From Aquisphaera giovannonii (GTDB lineage Bacteria; Planctomycetota; Planctomycetia; Isosphaerales; Isosphaeraceae): a DNA stretch of 64,000 bases. Below the pieces are notes generated by a model. The model searched no databases. It was not told the DNA's origin and saw only the letters and a list, made by a program, of their open reading frames with translations. The stretch covers positions 5,766,001 through 5,830,000 of the forward strand of contig NZ_CP042997.1 of the NCBI RefSeq assembly GCF_008087625.1, written 5' to 3'. The translations under genes were made by a program, and so were the position numbers. This document shows, in pieces, positions 56,076 through 64,000 of this stretch. The stretch's first letter is position 1. Each line of letters starts with the position of its first letter.

Positions 56076-57491
56076 ATGAGATCGTTCTGCGCCGCCTTCC
56101 TGGTCCTTCTCGCCTCGGGAGATGCCGACGCCGCGAATGCCACCGAGCGGCCCAGCGTGCTCTGGCTCATCGCCGAGGACCTCGGGCCCGAGCTCGGCTG
56201 CTACGGGACGCCGCAGGTGCGGACGCCGAACCTGGACCGCCTCGCGGCCGAGGGGATGAGGTTCACGAGGGCGTACACGACGGCTCCGGTCTGCTCGGCC
56301 AGCCGCTCGGCGTTCATGACCGGGATGTACCAGACGACGATCGGCGCCCACAACCACCGCTCGCACCGCGACGACGGATACCGCCTGCCCGCGGGCGTCC
56401 GGGTGCTGCCGGACTGGCTCCGCGACGCGGGATACTTCACGGCCAACGTCGTGACCCTGCCTCCGTCCGTCGGCTTCAAGGGGACGGGCAAGACGGACTG
56501 GAACTTCACGTACGACGGGAGGCCCTTCGACTCCGACCGCTGGGCCGACCTGGAGACACATCAGCCCTTCTACGCGCAGGTGAACTTCCAGGAGACGCAC
56601 CGGCCCTACCAGGCCCCGCCGCGCGCGGACCCGGCGAAGGTCGCCATCCCGCCGTACTACCCCGACCATCCCGTGACGCGCGGGGACTGGGCGCAGTACC
56701 TCGACGCGGCCGGCGAGCTGGACCGCAAGGTCGGGGCCGTGCTGCGGCAGCTGGAGGCCGACGGCCTGGCGGGGAAGACGGTGGTTGTCTTCCTCGGCGA
56801 CCACGGGCAGTCGCACGTGCGGGGCAAGCAGTTCTGCTACGAGGAGGGGCTGCACATCCCGCTGATCGTCCGCTGGCCGAAGGGGCTGCCGGCCCCCGCC
56901 GGGTATCGGCCGGGGGCCGTGGACGACCGGCTCGTCGAGGCGATCGACCTCGCGCCGACGACCCTGGACCTCGCCGGAGCGGGGAAGCCCCCGTCGATGC
57001 AGGGCCGGATCCTCTTCGGCGACCACGCCGACCCGCCCCGCACCTACGCCTTCGGCGCCCGCGACCGCTGCGACGAGACGGTCTTCCGCCTGCGGACCGC
57101 CCGCGACGCCCGCTACCGCTACATCCGCAACTTCACGCCCGACCGCCCGTTCCTCCAGCCGAACCGCTACAAGGAGCGGAGCTACCCGGTCTGGAACCTC
57201 CTGAAGGAGCTGGATACGCAGGGCAAGCTGACGCCCGCTCAGAAGGCACTCACCGCGCCGACCATGCCGGCCGAGGAGCTCTACGACCTCGAGGCGGACC
57301 CGCACGAGGTCCGCAACCTGACCGTGTCCGATCAGCCCGCGCACCGCGAGGCCCTCGGGCGCCTGCGGGGCGTGCTCGACCGCTGGATCGAGGAGACCGA
57401 CGACCAGGGCCGGACCTTCGAGCCCGCGGGCGTCGCCGCGGCCGAGGGTGCGACGCGGCCGGCTTCGAAGGCCCGCGCGGGGGCGCGGTGA
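56076..57491 (+). CDS. Exported sulfatase (formylglycine-dependent)
   Basis: A 471 aa sulfatase. The signal peptide is MRSFCAAFLVLLASG... and the active-site Cys for formylglycine formation is at ~73 in PVCSASRSAF, matching C-x-(A/P)-S-R. Other sulfatase metal-site parts are LWLIAEDLGPELG and VFLGDHGQSH. The target sulfated glycan or lipid is unknown; planctomycetes carry many such genes. The ATG at 56076 begins at the signal peptide. It is divergent from the BlaI gene and convergent with the metallopeptidase. Confidence 0.93.
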   Translation: MRSFCAAFLVLLASGDADAANATERPSVLWLIAEDLGPELGCYGTPQVRTPNLDRLAAEGMRFTRAYTTAPVCSASRSAFMTGMYQTTIGAHNHRSHRDDGYRLPAGVRVLPDWLRDAGYFTANVVTLPPSVGFKGTGKTDWNFTYDGRPFDSDRWADLETHQPFYAQVNFQETHRPYQAPPRADPAKVAIPPYYPDHPVTRGDWAQYLDAAGELDRKVGAVLRQLEADGLAGKTVVVFLGDHGQSHVRGKQFCYEEGLHIPLIVRWPKGLPAPAGYRPGAVDDRLVEAIDLAPTTLDLAGAGKPPSMQGRILFGDHADPPRTYAFGARDRCDETVFRLRTARDARYRYIRNFTPDRPFLQPNRYKERSYPVWNLLKELDTQGKLTPAQKALTAPTMPAEELYDLEADPHEVRNLTVSDQPAHREALGRLRGVLDRWIEETDDQGRTFEPAGVAAAEGATRPASKARAGAR

Positions 57492-57508
57492 CGAGGCAAG
57501 GCGACCAT

Positions 57509-59470
57509 TCAACGGCCTCCGGGACGGGGAGGTGTCGATCTTGCACCGGGCCTCCGTGTGCCGGGGCGGGCCGGTGAGCCCTTCGCGTCCGTCCCGCCGT
57601 CGAGGGCGATCGGCCGGCCGTCGGGGTGGGCGAGGCGGACGGAGAAGCCCCAGCCGCCGACGCCCTGGATCGACTGGACGAGGATCTCGTTGCGGCCCTT
57701 CGCGAGGCGGACGGCGGCCTCGGACGAGTCGGCCGGGGTCGCGGTGGCGCCGGGGCGGTCGAGGACGAGCTTGCCGTTGAGCCAGACGCGGAATCCGTCG
57801 TCGCCGCCGGCGAGGAGCTTCGCCTCGCGCGCCTGCTCCGACGTGAACTCGCGGAGGGCGTAGGCGGCGACGCGGGACGACGCGCCGAAGACGGCCTTCA
57901 GGTCGGCGGAGTAGGTGCCGTCGTCGAGGTTGACCGGCTGCCTGTCCCGGGGCCGATCGCGGAGCGTCGCGCGGATCGCCTCGAGCTGCGCGGGGGTCGG
58001 GGCCGGGGCGTCGGCGTCGGGGTACTCGATGGGATGTTCGACGAGGCGCCAGGAGGTCAGGAACTGGGCGGGGTCCTTCAGCCTCGAGGTGTCGAGGTCG
58101 GCCTGATTGAGCTCGGTGTCGTAGGCGGTCAGGTACAGGGTGCCCTCGTCGCCGAGTTCGGCCCGCAGCGACTTGAGGGCGAGGGAGAACGTGCGGGGCG
58201 TGCCCTTGATCGGCCTGAAGACGCCCTTCTGGACGTCGCTGTGGCCGACGTGGGCGAAGACCGACTCGATTCCGCGGGCCGCCTCGATCTCGAACCGCTG
58301 GCGTTTGTGGTCGAACCGGATGCGCGGCGGGCTCGACTCGTCGTAGGCGCGGGCGTCGGGCTGGAACCATCGGCTGCGGGCGAGCTTCGCGGCCATGTAG
58401 GGGCTGAACCAGGCCGTATGCTCGGGCCGGACCGGCTCCGGTCCCCTGTCGGCCTGGTCGGCGGCGAGGAAGTTGAGGCGGAAGTTGTCGAAGCCGCGCG
58501 ACATGATGCACCGGGGGTCGCTCGTGTGGGGAAGGCCGAAGGCGTGGCCCATCTCGTGGAGCGTGGCGCCGAGGGTGGTGGACGCGAGGCGGTCGAGCGT
58601 GGGCAGGCCCACGTCGTGGAAGACCTTGTCGCGGTCCACGGGCGTGCGATCCAGGAAGGCCCGCGTCACGTCGGCCGGGGAGTCGGGCCAGCAGAAGAGG
58701 AAGAGGTTCGAGAAGAGCCCCTGGCCTCCGCCGCCGAGCGCCGTGTGGGCCTTCGCCTCCTTCGTGGCGGGGTCGTAGCCGGAGAAGCCCATGAGGACCA
58801 TGTCCTTGGACCGATTCATGGGGAACCGCTCGTCGATCCAGCCATACAGCATCCCGTAGAGCTCGTTGCCGCTCTTGCCCCGCAGGACGTCGCCGGCCTC
58901 CGGGTAGCGCTCGGTGTGGACGACGACCTTGCCCCGGTCGTCCAGCTCCAGTGCGAACGTCCTGCGGCCCAGCCCCTGGTCATGCAGGCTCTCCGCGGTG
59001 AAGGTCTGGAGGAGCTTGGCGGCGGTGTCCAGCCGCTCGGCGTAGTTCTGCGGGTCGTCCGGGCGCTGGGTGATGTAGCGGGTGTTGCCGTCGCGGTCGG
59101 TGACGTAGACGACCTTGAGGCGGTACTCGGTGGTCGGCGGCTTGAAGGTGAGCGTGAGCTTGCGCGCCGGCCGCTCGCCGCAGTCGAGCGTCAGGCGGTT
59201 CGCGCCGGGCCGGAGCTCGACGAGGGCGACGAAGCGGCCTGCGACGATCGGGGCCTCCGCCCGCCCGGCGGGAAATCGGTTGTCCGAGTTCACGACGCGC
59301 AAGGGGCCGGGGCCGGTGGCCTCGCCGCGGAGGAGCATCAGGGGATGGCGGACCGTCTCGCCGTCCTTCACGTTCTCGAGGTTGATGTCGGCGAGGGCGG
59401 CACCTGAGGCGAAAATGAGGAAGCAGGCCGCGAACGCGAGAGGTGTCAGATGCGAAGGGAGGGATCTCAT
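57509..59470 (-). CDS. Exported zinc metallopeptidase (Metallopep/YIL108W-like)
   Basis: A 653 aa protein with a signal peptide (MRSLPSHLTPLAFAACFLIF). The zinc site is H305-E-M-G-H309 followed by GLPH (HEMGHAFGLPHTSDPRCIM), of the type seen in the fungal YIL108W-like Metallopep family. The preceding YVTDRDGNTRYITQR block fits this family. The C-terminal ~150 residues resemble a carbohydrate-binding or beta-sandwich unit (VWLNGKLVLDRPG). Substrate unknown. The ATG at 59470 begins at the signal peptide. Only 17 bp separate it from the convergent sulfatase gene. Confidence 0.85.
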   Translation of the reverse strand: MRSLPSHLTPLAFAACFLIFASGAALADINLENVKDGETVRHPLMLLRGEATGPGPLRVVNSDNRFPAGRAEAPIVAGRFVALVELRPGANRLTLDCGERPARKLTLTFKPPTTEYRLKVVYVTDRDGNTRYITQRPDDPQNYAERLDTAAKLLQTFTAESLHDQGLGRRTFALELDDRGKVVVHTERYPEAGDVLRGKSGNELYGMLYGWIDERFPMNRSKDMVLMGFSGYDPATKEAKAHTALGGGGQGLFSNLFLFCWPDSPADVTRAFLDRTPVDRDKVFHDVGLPTLDRLASTTLGATLHEMGHAFGLPHTSDPRCIMSRGFDNFRLNFLAADQADRGPEPVRPEHTAWFSPYMAAKLARSRWFQPDARAYDESSPPRIRFDHKRQRFEIEAARGIESVFAHVGHSDVQKGVFRPIKGTPRTFSLALKSLRAELGDEGTLYLTAYDTELNQADLDTSRLKDPAQFLTSWRLVEHPIEYPDADAPAPTPAQLEAIRATLRDRPRDRQPVNLDDGTYSADLKAVFGASSRVAAYALREFTSEQAREAKLLAGGDDGFRVWLNGKLVLDRPGATATPADSSEAAVRLAKGRNEILVQSIQGVGGWGFSVRLAHPDGRPIALDGGTDAKGSPARPGTRRPGARSTPPRPGGR

Positions 59471-59914
59471 GGTGCGGGCCGTTTCCTCCGATGCAGGTCG
59501 CTCGGGCCGATGCGGGCACGTGGACGTTCATCGTACTTCACTCCGGTCGGTGCCGTTAGGGCAGAGCACAGGGGCATGGCGCACGCCCCTCGTGGGGGCC
59601 GGCTCCGTCCGGCGACCGCGCCGGCCGAGGCTCACGCGGTCGCCGGACGGAGCCGGCTCCCACGACTGCTCGTCTGTCTCAGCTCTCTCGGCTTTCCCCC
59701 CTTGCCGAATCGCCGGCCGAGGCTCACCCGGTCGCCGGACGGAGCCGGCCCCCACGACTCTTCGCTTCCTGTCTCCCGGAAGCTTCTCCTCTTCCTCGGC
59801 CCGACGGTGGCCGGTTGCCAGGAAACGGGCGGGTGGCATAGGCTAGAGGCCGCGGCATGCCCGGCGGGTCGCCGACCATCCGCGACGCTCGTCAGGCTGC
59901 CCTCGGAAGACCCG
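59471..59914. other. Intergenic region with GC-rich repeats
   Basis: About 445 bp between the divergent metallopeptidase and small membrane protein genes. It contains three copies of the GC-rich repeat listed at 59592-59758. No gene is supported. Confidence 0.5.
59592..59758. repeat. GC-rich dispersed repeat, three copies (one inverted)
   Basis: The unit reads GAGGCTCACCCGGTCGCCGG then ACGGAGCCGGCTCCCACGACT, with small variations. Copies lie at 59592-59618 (inverse orientation), 59619-59666 and 59712-59758. A fourth, inverse, copy is at 61779-61812. The copies share the CCGGACGGAGCCGGC core. Confidence 0.7.
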
Positions 59915-60481
59915 ATGATCCGCACATTCCTCGTTCTGGCCGTCACCGGGACCTCGTTGCTGGCGGCGAACTTCGTGCTCGGGCTGCTCGCCTCGGGGGA
60001 GCCGAGGGGGCCGCACGCGGTCTGGCACGCGGTCCACCTGCTGTTCTCGCTGGCGACGGTGATCGGCCTGCTGGGCATCCACTCGATCGTCTACACGTAC
60101 TTCATGGCGACGGTGAAGTGGGCGAAGGAGGTGGTCCGCGTCTACGGGCTGCCGGAGTGGTTCGTGGCGCACGCGACGCGGAACAAGCGGCGGGCGATGC
60201 GGTTCATCATGGGCTCGATGGCGGCGATCGCCGTCGCCGCCTGGTTGGGCGCGGCGGCCGACACGAGGGGCCCGGCGTACGCGCCGTGGCACCTCGGCGT
60301 GGCGGCCCTGACGTTCGCCTTCAACCTGGGCTCGTTCGCCGTCGAGTACGCCGGGATCGTCGCGCACGCCCGGCTGCTGCTGGAGCTGAAGGCGCGGGCG
60401 GACGCCCTCCGCGAGGCCCGCTACGGGAAGGCGGGCGTCGACGCCGATGCCGCCGGCGCCGCCGGCATCCCCGCCATCTGA
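59915..60481 (+). CDS. Small hypothetical membrane protein
   Basis: A 188 aa protein with four hydrophobic segments: TFLVLAVTGTSLLAANFVLG, VHLLFSLATVIGLLGIHSIV, MGSMAAIAVAAWLGAAA and LGVAALTFAFNLGSFAV. A loop between the second and third carries YFMATVKWAKEVVRVYGL. No family recognised. The ATG at 59915 starts directly at the first helix. It precedes the MFS gene by 29 bp and is probably co-transcribed. Confidence 0.7.
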   Translation: MIRTFLVLAVTGTSLLAANFVLGLLASGEPRGPHAVWHAVHLLFSLATVIGLLGIHSIVYTYFMATVKWAKEVVRVYGLPEWFVAHATRNKRRAMRFIMGSMAAIAVAAWLGAAADTRGPAYAPWHLGVAALTFAFNLGSFAVEYAGIVAHARLLLELKARADALREARYGKAGVDADAAGAAGIPAI

Positions 60482-60510
60482 ACGAAGGATCGAGGAGCAG
60501 AACCCCGCCG

Positions 60511-61719
60511 ATGTCGCCGCTCGCCGTGATCGTGCTGATCGTCCTGATCGACCTGCTGGGCTTCTCCGTGGTCATGCCCCTGCTGGCGCCGTTCGCGGAG
60601 CAGTACGGGTTCGCCGACTGGCAGATCGGGCTCCTCTTCTCCGCCTATCCGCTCTGCCAGCTCGTGGCCGGGCCGATCCTCGGGCGGCTGAGCGACCGCT
60701 ACGGGCGGCGTCCGCTGCTGATCTACTCGCAGGCCGGGACGGCGATTTCGTTCCTGATCCTGGGGCTGTCGCGGGACTTCACGGTGATGCTCCTGGCGAG
60801 GATGCTCGACGGGGCCTCGGGCGGGAACATCCTGGTGGCGCAGGCGTACGTCGCGGACGTGACGAAGCCGGCGGACCGCGCGCGGGGCATGGGGCTGATC
60901 GGCATGGCGTTCGGGCTCGGGTTCGTGCTCGGCCCGCTGCTCGGCGGCCTGCTCGTGGGCCTGCACGCGGCGGGCGAGTGGCGGCTGCGGCTGCCGTTCC
61001 TGGTCGCGGCGGGGTTCTCCACGATCGCCTGGATCCTGGTCCTCGCCCGGCTTCCGGAGTCGCTGCCGGAAGGCTCGGGGGCCCGCGAGGCGGCCCGGGT
61101 GCTGAGCTGGCGGGGCGTGCTGGACGCGGTGCGGCTGCCGGCGATCGGCTCCCTGATCGGGATCGGCTCGCTGTCGGTGCTCGCGTTCGCGGCCCTGGAG
61201 GGGACGCTGGCGCTCTTCGTCCGCCGCCGGTTCGGCTGGGACGCCCGGGGCGCGGCGTTCGCGTTCGCGGGCCTCGGGCTCCTGACGGCGGTGGTGCAGG
61301 GGGGGCTGATCCGCCGGCTCGTGCCGCGGTTCGGCGAGGCGAACCTCATCCGGGCCGGGATCTTCAGCGCCCTGGCGGGCTTCGCGGCGATCGCCCTCGC
61401 GACGGGCTGGCCGATGCTGATCCCGGCCTTCGTCCTGGTGGGCGTCGGCCAGGGGATCTCGGGCCCGTCGGTCAGCGGCCTGCTCTCCCGGCTGACGCCG
61501 ACGAGCGAGCAGGGGGCCGTCTTCGGGACCTTCTCCTCCACGCAGACCCTGGCGCGGATGATCAGCTACTCGGCCGCGAACGTCCTCCTGGGCCGGCTCT
61601 CCGAGGCCGCGCCGTACTGGTTCGGCTGCGCCGTGTACGCCGCGGCCGGCGTCACGGCCCTGGCGCTCCTGCCTCGCGTGCCCGTCCAGCAGCCGGCCGA
61701 GCCGGCAGTGATGGACTGA
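60511..61719 (+). CDS. MFS transporter (TetA/DHA1-like)
   Basis: A 402 aa protein with 12 predicted helices. Between the second and third helix is the MFS signature GRLSDRYGRRPLL, the loop motif A of the DHA1 (H+ antiporter) subgroup, close to TetA-type exporters. Motif C-like GMAFGLGFVLGPLLGG is present too. The drug or metabolite exported is unknown. The ATG at 60511 has GAGGAG upstream. It follows the small membrane protein gene. Confidence 0.92.
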   Translation: MSPLAVIVLIVLIDLLGFSVVMPLLAPFAEQYGFADWQIGLLFSAYPLCQLVAGPILGRLSDRYGRRPLLIYSQAGTAISFLILGLSRDFTVMLLARMLDGASGGNILVAQAYVADVTKPADRARGMGLIGMAFGLGFVLGPLLGGLLVGLHAAGEWRLRLPFLVAAGFSTIAWILVLARLPESLPEGSGAREAARVLSWRGVLDAVRLPAIGSLIGIGSLSVLAFAALEGTLALFVRRRFGWDARGAAFAFAGLGLLTAVVQGGLIRRLVPRFGEANLIRAGIFSALAGFAAIALATGWPMLIPAFVLVGVGQGISGPSVSGLLSRLTPTSEQGAVFGTFSSTQTLARMISYSAANVLLGRLSEAAPYWFGCAVYAAAGVTALALLPRVPVQQPAEPAVMD

Positions 61720-61778
61720 CCACGGAGGCACAGAAGGCACGGGGAGGAAGAGGGCGGGCGCAAGCGGAAGTCGTCCCG

Positions 61779-61812
61779 TGGGAGCCGGCTCCGCCCGGCG
61801 ACCGGGTGAGCC
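61779..61812. repeat. GC-rich dispersed repeat, fourth copy
   Basis: GTGGGAGCCGGCTCCGCCCG followed by GCGACCGGGTGAGCCG, the inverse orientation of the repeats at 59619-59758. It lies in the 145 bp gap between the convergent MFS and glycosyltransferase genes. Confidence 0.65.
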
Positions 61813-61864
61813 GTCGCCGACCGGGCATGTCGCCGCGAGGGCGCGCCTCCCTCGACGTCATGGC

Positions 61865-64000
61865 TCAACTCCCGGGCGGCAGGTCCCGGTCCAGGTAGCC
61901 GCCGATCCACTCCGGGTCGGTGTAGCCGTAGCGGGTCATGACTTCGACGATGGCGTCGGGGCGGTCGACGAGCATCCGCACGCCCTCGGCCAGCGCCCGG
62001 GGGCGGGCCTTGAGGAGGCGGGTGAGGAGGAACCGGCGGACCTCGGACTCCCTCTGGTTGCGGCGGTCGGTCATCTGGTGCATGAGCCTGGACGCGGCGG
62101 GGGCGTTCGCGGCCTCGCCGCCGGCGGCCAGGGCCTTCGCGGCGTCCTCCAGGCCCTTCGGATCCTCGCGGGCCCAGCGGAGGACGGCCTGGTTGGCCAT
62201 CGGCCTCGCCAGCTTCGGCCTCGACGGGGGAAGCGGATCGGGCGCATCCATCAGGAGCTCGAGCGCCCAGGCCCGGGTGACGGCCACCGTGTCGGCGACC
62301 GTCGCCGCGCGGAGGCCGTCGAGCTGCCGGGGCTCGGACGCGTACCACGGCCTCATCGCGAAGAGGAGCCGGGTGAAGGGGGTCGCCTTCGAGTCCTGGG
62401 TCTGGAGCCAGGCGTAGCCGATCCGCTCGTAAGTGCCCCCGTGCTCACGGACGTCGGGGCCGAGGCGGATGTCGGCGCGCAGGGCCCCCAGGTCCTGGAG
62501 CTCCTTCATGGTCATCGGGTTGGTGAGCTTGTTCGGGTCGTCCACCTCCACGCCGGTGGGGAGCCTCGCGTTCAGCTCGTCGAGGACCGGCCCGTTGAAG
62601 GCGTCCAGCCAGTACGTCAGCTCGAACCCCCGATGCCAGGCCCCCCGCGGGCCGCCCACGAGCGCGTTGTAATAGGAGAGCTCGTAGGGGTGGATCCGCG
62701 CGGTGGCGACCGCCCCGGGGATCACCACCGCCGCGGCCGTCGCCGCGCCGGCCAGCCGGTAGGGCAGCCGCGCGACCCGGGCCAGGCCCCTCGCCGCGGC
62801 GTCGGCCCCCCATCCGGCGAAGGCGGACAGGAAGAAGAAGGTGGGGAGGAAGAGCCGGACGCCGTCGTGCGCGGGGACCGGCAGCATCCGCAGCGCCGGG
62901 AGGGTCAGGAATTGGAGCAGGAAGTAGAGCGGCAGGCGGTCGCGGCGGGCCCCGGCCAGGCCCCGGGCGACGCCGACGGCGGCGGCGGCCAGGACCGGGA
63001 TCGGCACCGTGATCGCCATCAGGACCCAGGCGTTGTGCCAGGGGAGCGTGAACTCGTACCCCTGGCCGAAGTAGATGTTGTGGATGTCCGGCAGCGCGCC
63101 CTCGCGGTCGGCGTTGAGGGCGTAGTAGTGGGCCAGCCTCGGGAGCGTCTCGCGCCACCAGGCGGGGTTGCCCAGCCAGCCGATGACCGGGCCGAAGGCG
63201 AGCGCGGCGGTCCAGGTCTCCAGGCCGGGCCGCTCCGCGCCCCAGAGCGGGCTCCTGCCGAAGATCCGGCCGAGGAGCCGGCGGACCACCCAGACCCCCA
63301 GCGGCACGGCGAGGATCCAGCCCGGGAGGTCGGCGGCCGGCCGCTGGAGGAAGAGGTCGGCGTCCTTCGGCGGCAGGAGCTGCCGCTGGAGGGACTGGAT
63401 CTCCAGGAAGGCCATCCCCAGGGGCACGAGCATCGGGCCCGCCGTGACCAGGGCGTCGAGCCAGGCGAGCCGGGCGCCGCGGCCGACGAGGGCCTTCGGC
63501 AGCCGGGTCGCGGCCAGCCAGGCGATCAGCGGGAGGATCACGGTGACGGCCGACATCTTCTCGATGAACGCCAGGCCCGTCAGGATCCCGACCAGGACCC
63601 GCCAGCGCCGGCCCTCCTCCTCGTACAGTCCGTTCCAGAACGCGAGCGACGCGGCCGCCCAGAGCAGGAGCCCGGGGATGTCCGTGTCGATCAGGTGGGC
63701 CTGGCCGTAGAGCCTGGGCAGGGACAGGAGCGATCCCGCCATCGTCAGGGCGGGGAGCATGCCGTATCGCCGGGCCAGGAAGTGGAACCCGACGGCGATC
63801 GTCAGCGCGAACTCGATCACCGAGGCCATCCGCCGCGAGGGGATGTCCTTCATGAAGCCGCCGAAGGCCGCGTGGGCCGCCAGGTTGAGCTGGCCGGCCA
63901 GCGGGGGATGGAAGTTGATCCCGTACCGGCCGTAGGGCCAGTAGAAGAGGAGGGCGTCCGGGTCCAGGAGCGCCCGCAGGTCGTCCCGCGACCGGACGCG
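61865..64000 (-). CDS. GT39/PMT-type membrane glycosyltransferase-like protein, N-terminus missing
   Basis: The gene runs off the right edge; about 711 codons are visible. The protein has repeated hydrophobic helices through ~residue 420, then a soluble C-terminal part. Features of the dolichyl-phosphate-mannose/arabinosyl transferase (GT-C) fold include DTDIPGLLLWAAASLAFWNG, and LPWHNAWVLMAITVPI after an external loop. Upstream codons (from the edge) include WPYGRYGINFHPPLAGQLNL, which belongs to the first luminal loop with an HPP motif. The exact donor and acceptor cannot be read from the sequence. The stop is at 61865. Confidence 0.82.
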   Translation of the reverse strand, partial: RVRSRDDLRALLDPDALLFYWPYGRYGINFHPPLAGQLNLAAHAAFGGFMKDIPSRRMASVIEFALTIAVGFHFLARRYGMLPALTMAGSLLSLPRLYGQAHLIDTDIPGLLLWAAASLAFWNGLYEEEGRRWRVLVGILTGLAFIEKMSAVTVILPLIAWLAATRLPKALVGRGARLAWLDALVTAGPMLVPLGMAFLEIQSLQRQLLPPKDADLFLQRPAADLPGWILAVPLGVWVVRRLLGRIFGRSPLWGAERPGLETWTAALAFGPVIGWLGNPAWWRETLPRLAHYYALNADREGALPDIHNIYFGQGYEFTLPWHNAWVLMAITVPIPVLAAAAVGVARGLAGARRDRLPLYFLLQFLTLPALRMLPVPAHDGVRLFLPTFFFLSAFAGWGADAAARGLARVARLPYRLAGAATAAAVVIPGAVATARIHPYELSYYNALVGGPRGAWHRGFELTYWLDAFNGPVLDELNARLPTGVEVDDPNKLTNPMTMKELQDLGALRADIRLGPDVREHGGTYERIGYAWLQTQDSKATPFTRLLFAMRPWYASEPRQLDGLRAATVADTVAVTRAWALELLMDAPDPLPPSRPKLARPMANQAVLRWAREDPKGLEDAAKALAAGGEAANAPAASRLMHQMTDRRNQRESEVRRFLLTRLLKARPRALAEGVRMLVDRPDAIVEVMTRYGYTDPEWIGGYLDRDLPPGS

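Noticed and set aside
1-64000. tRNA or rRNA genes
   Set aside because: I looked for CCA-ended cloverleaf and conserved rRNA segments and saw none; a dedicated search (tRNAscan, Infernal) was not possible here.

Overview
This is a very GC-rich bacterial window. The gene content points to a planctomycete, most likely of the Isosphaeraceae/Singulisphaera type (an inference from content, not from a marker gene). The clues are a DUF1559 prepilin-like protein with a [11 protein letters not shown]-terminus and an H-x9-DG C-terminus, a beta-helix surface protein with the EGRALLST N-terminal motif, an ECF sigma factor overlapping a membrane-anchored partner, BlaI/M56 regulation, a secreted sulfatase, a ceramidase-like protein, and PEP-CTERM/HAF repeats. 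High GC keeps antisense frames open for very long distances, so many long ORFs are shadows. Starts were chosen from Shine-Dalgarno (SD) spacing, domain N-termini and overlap logic.

Layout. 1-10 kb: the N-terminal part of a SWIM/SNF2-type protein (cut by the window edge), then a signalling island. In it a double-domain KaiC-like ATPase overlaps a hybrid histidine kinase and faces a giant MASE1-PAS-GAF-PP2C (RsbU-type) phosphatase. 10-20 kb: a FAD-dependent oxidoreductase, a DUF1559 protein, an ECF sigma/partner pair, endonuclease III, a Lon-N-domain protein, GTP cyclohydrolase I and two membrane proteins. 20-28 kb: a fused FAD/Fe-S dehydrogenase, a coupled zinc-ribbon/nucleotidyltransferase-like pair with no clean 3' end, and a BamA-type outer-membrane assembly protein.

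28-35 kb is an accessory-looking stretch: a large inverted repeat, hypothetical genes, a Uma2 nuclease-like protein, a DUF2293 protein, a SprT-like metalloprotein, a VOC protein, an IS701-type transposase remnant and a small palindromic repeat element. 35-47 kb is housekeeping and stress related: an ABC-F ATPase, an AarF/UbiB kinase, a deacylase-like protein, a response regulator, an MsrB lipoprotein, a sigma-70 factor with an AT-rich leader, an NAD(P)-binding protein and a general-stress PNPOx-like protein. 47-64 kb is rich in exported proteins: a glycoside-hydrolase-like protein, a ceramidase-like protein, an alpha/beta hydrolase, a beta-helix protein, a BlaI/M56-HAF-PEP-CTERM pair, a sulfatase, a metallopeptidase, an MFS exporter and a GT39-type membrane glycosyltransferase cut by the right edge.

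Dispersed non-coding repeats are a second theme. A ~115 bp element with terminal inverted repeats occurs three times. A composite palindromic element sits between the hydrolase and ceramidase genes and leaves one continuous open frame through both. A ~45 bp GC-rich repeat occurs four times near 59.6 and 61.8 kb. I saw no rRNA, tRNA, CRISPR array or intact insertion sequence.
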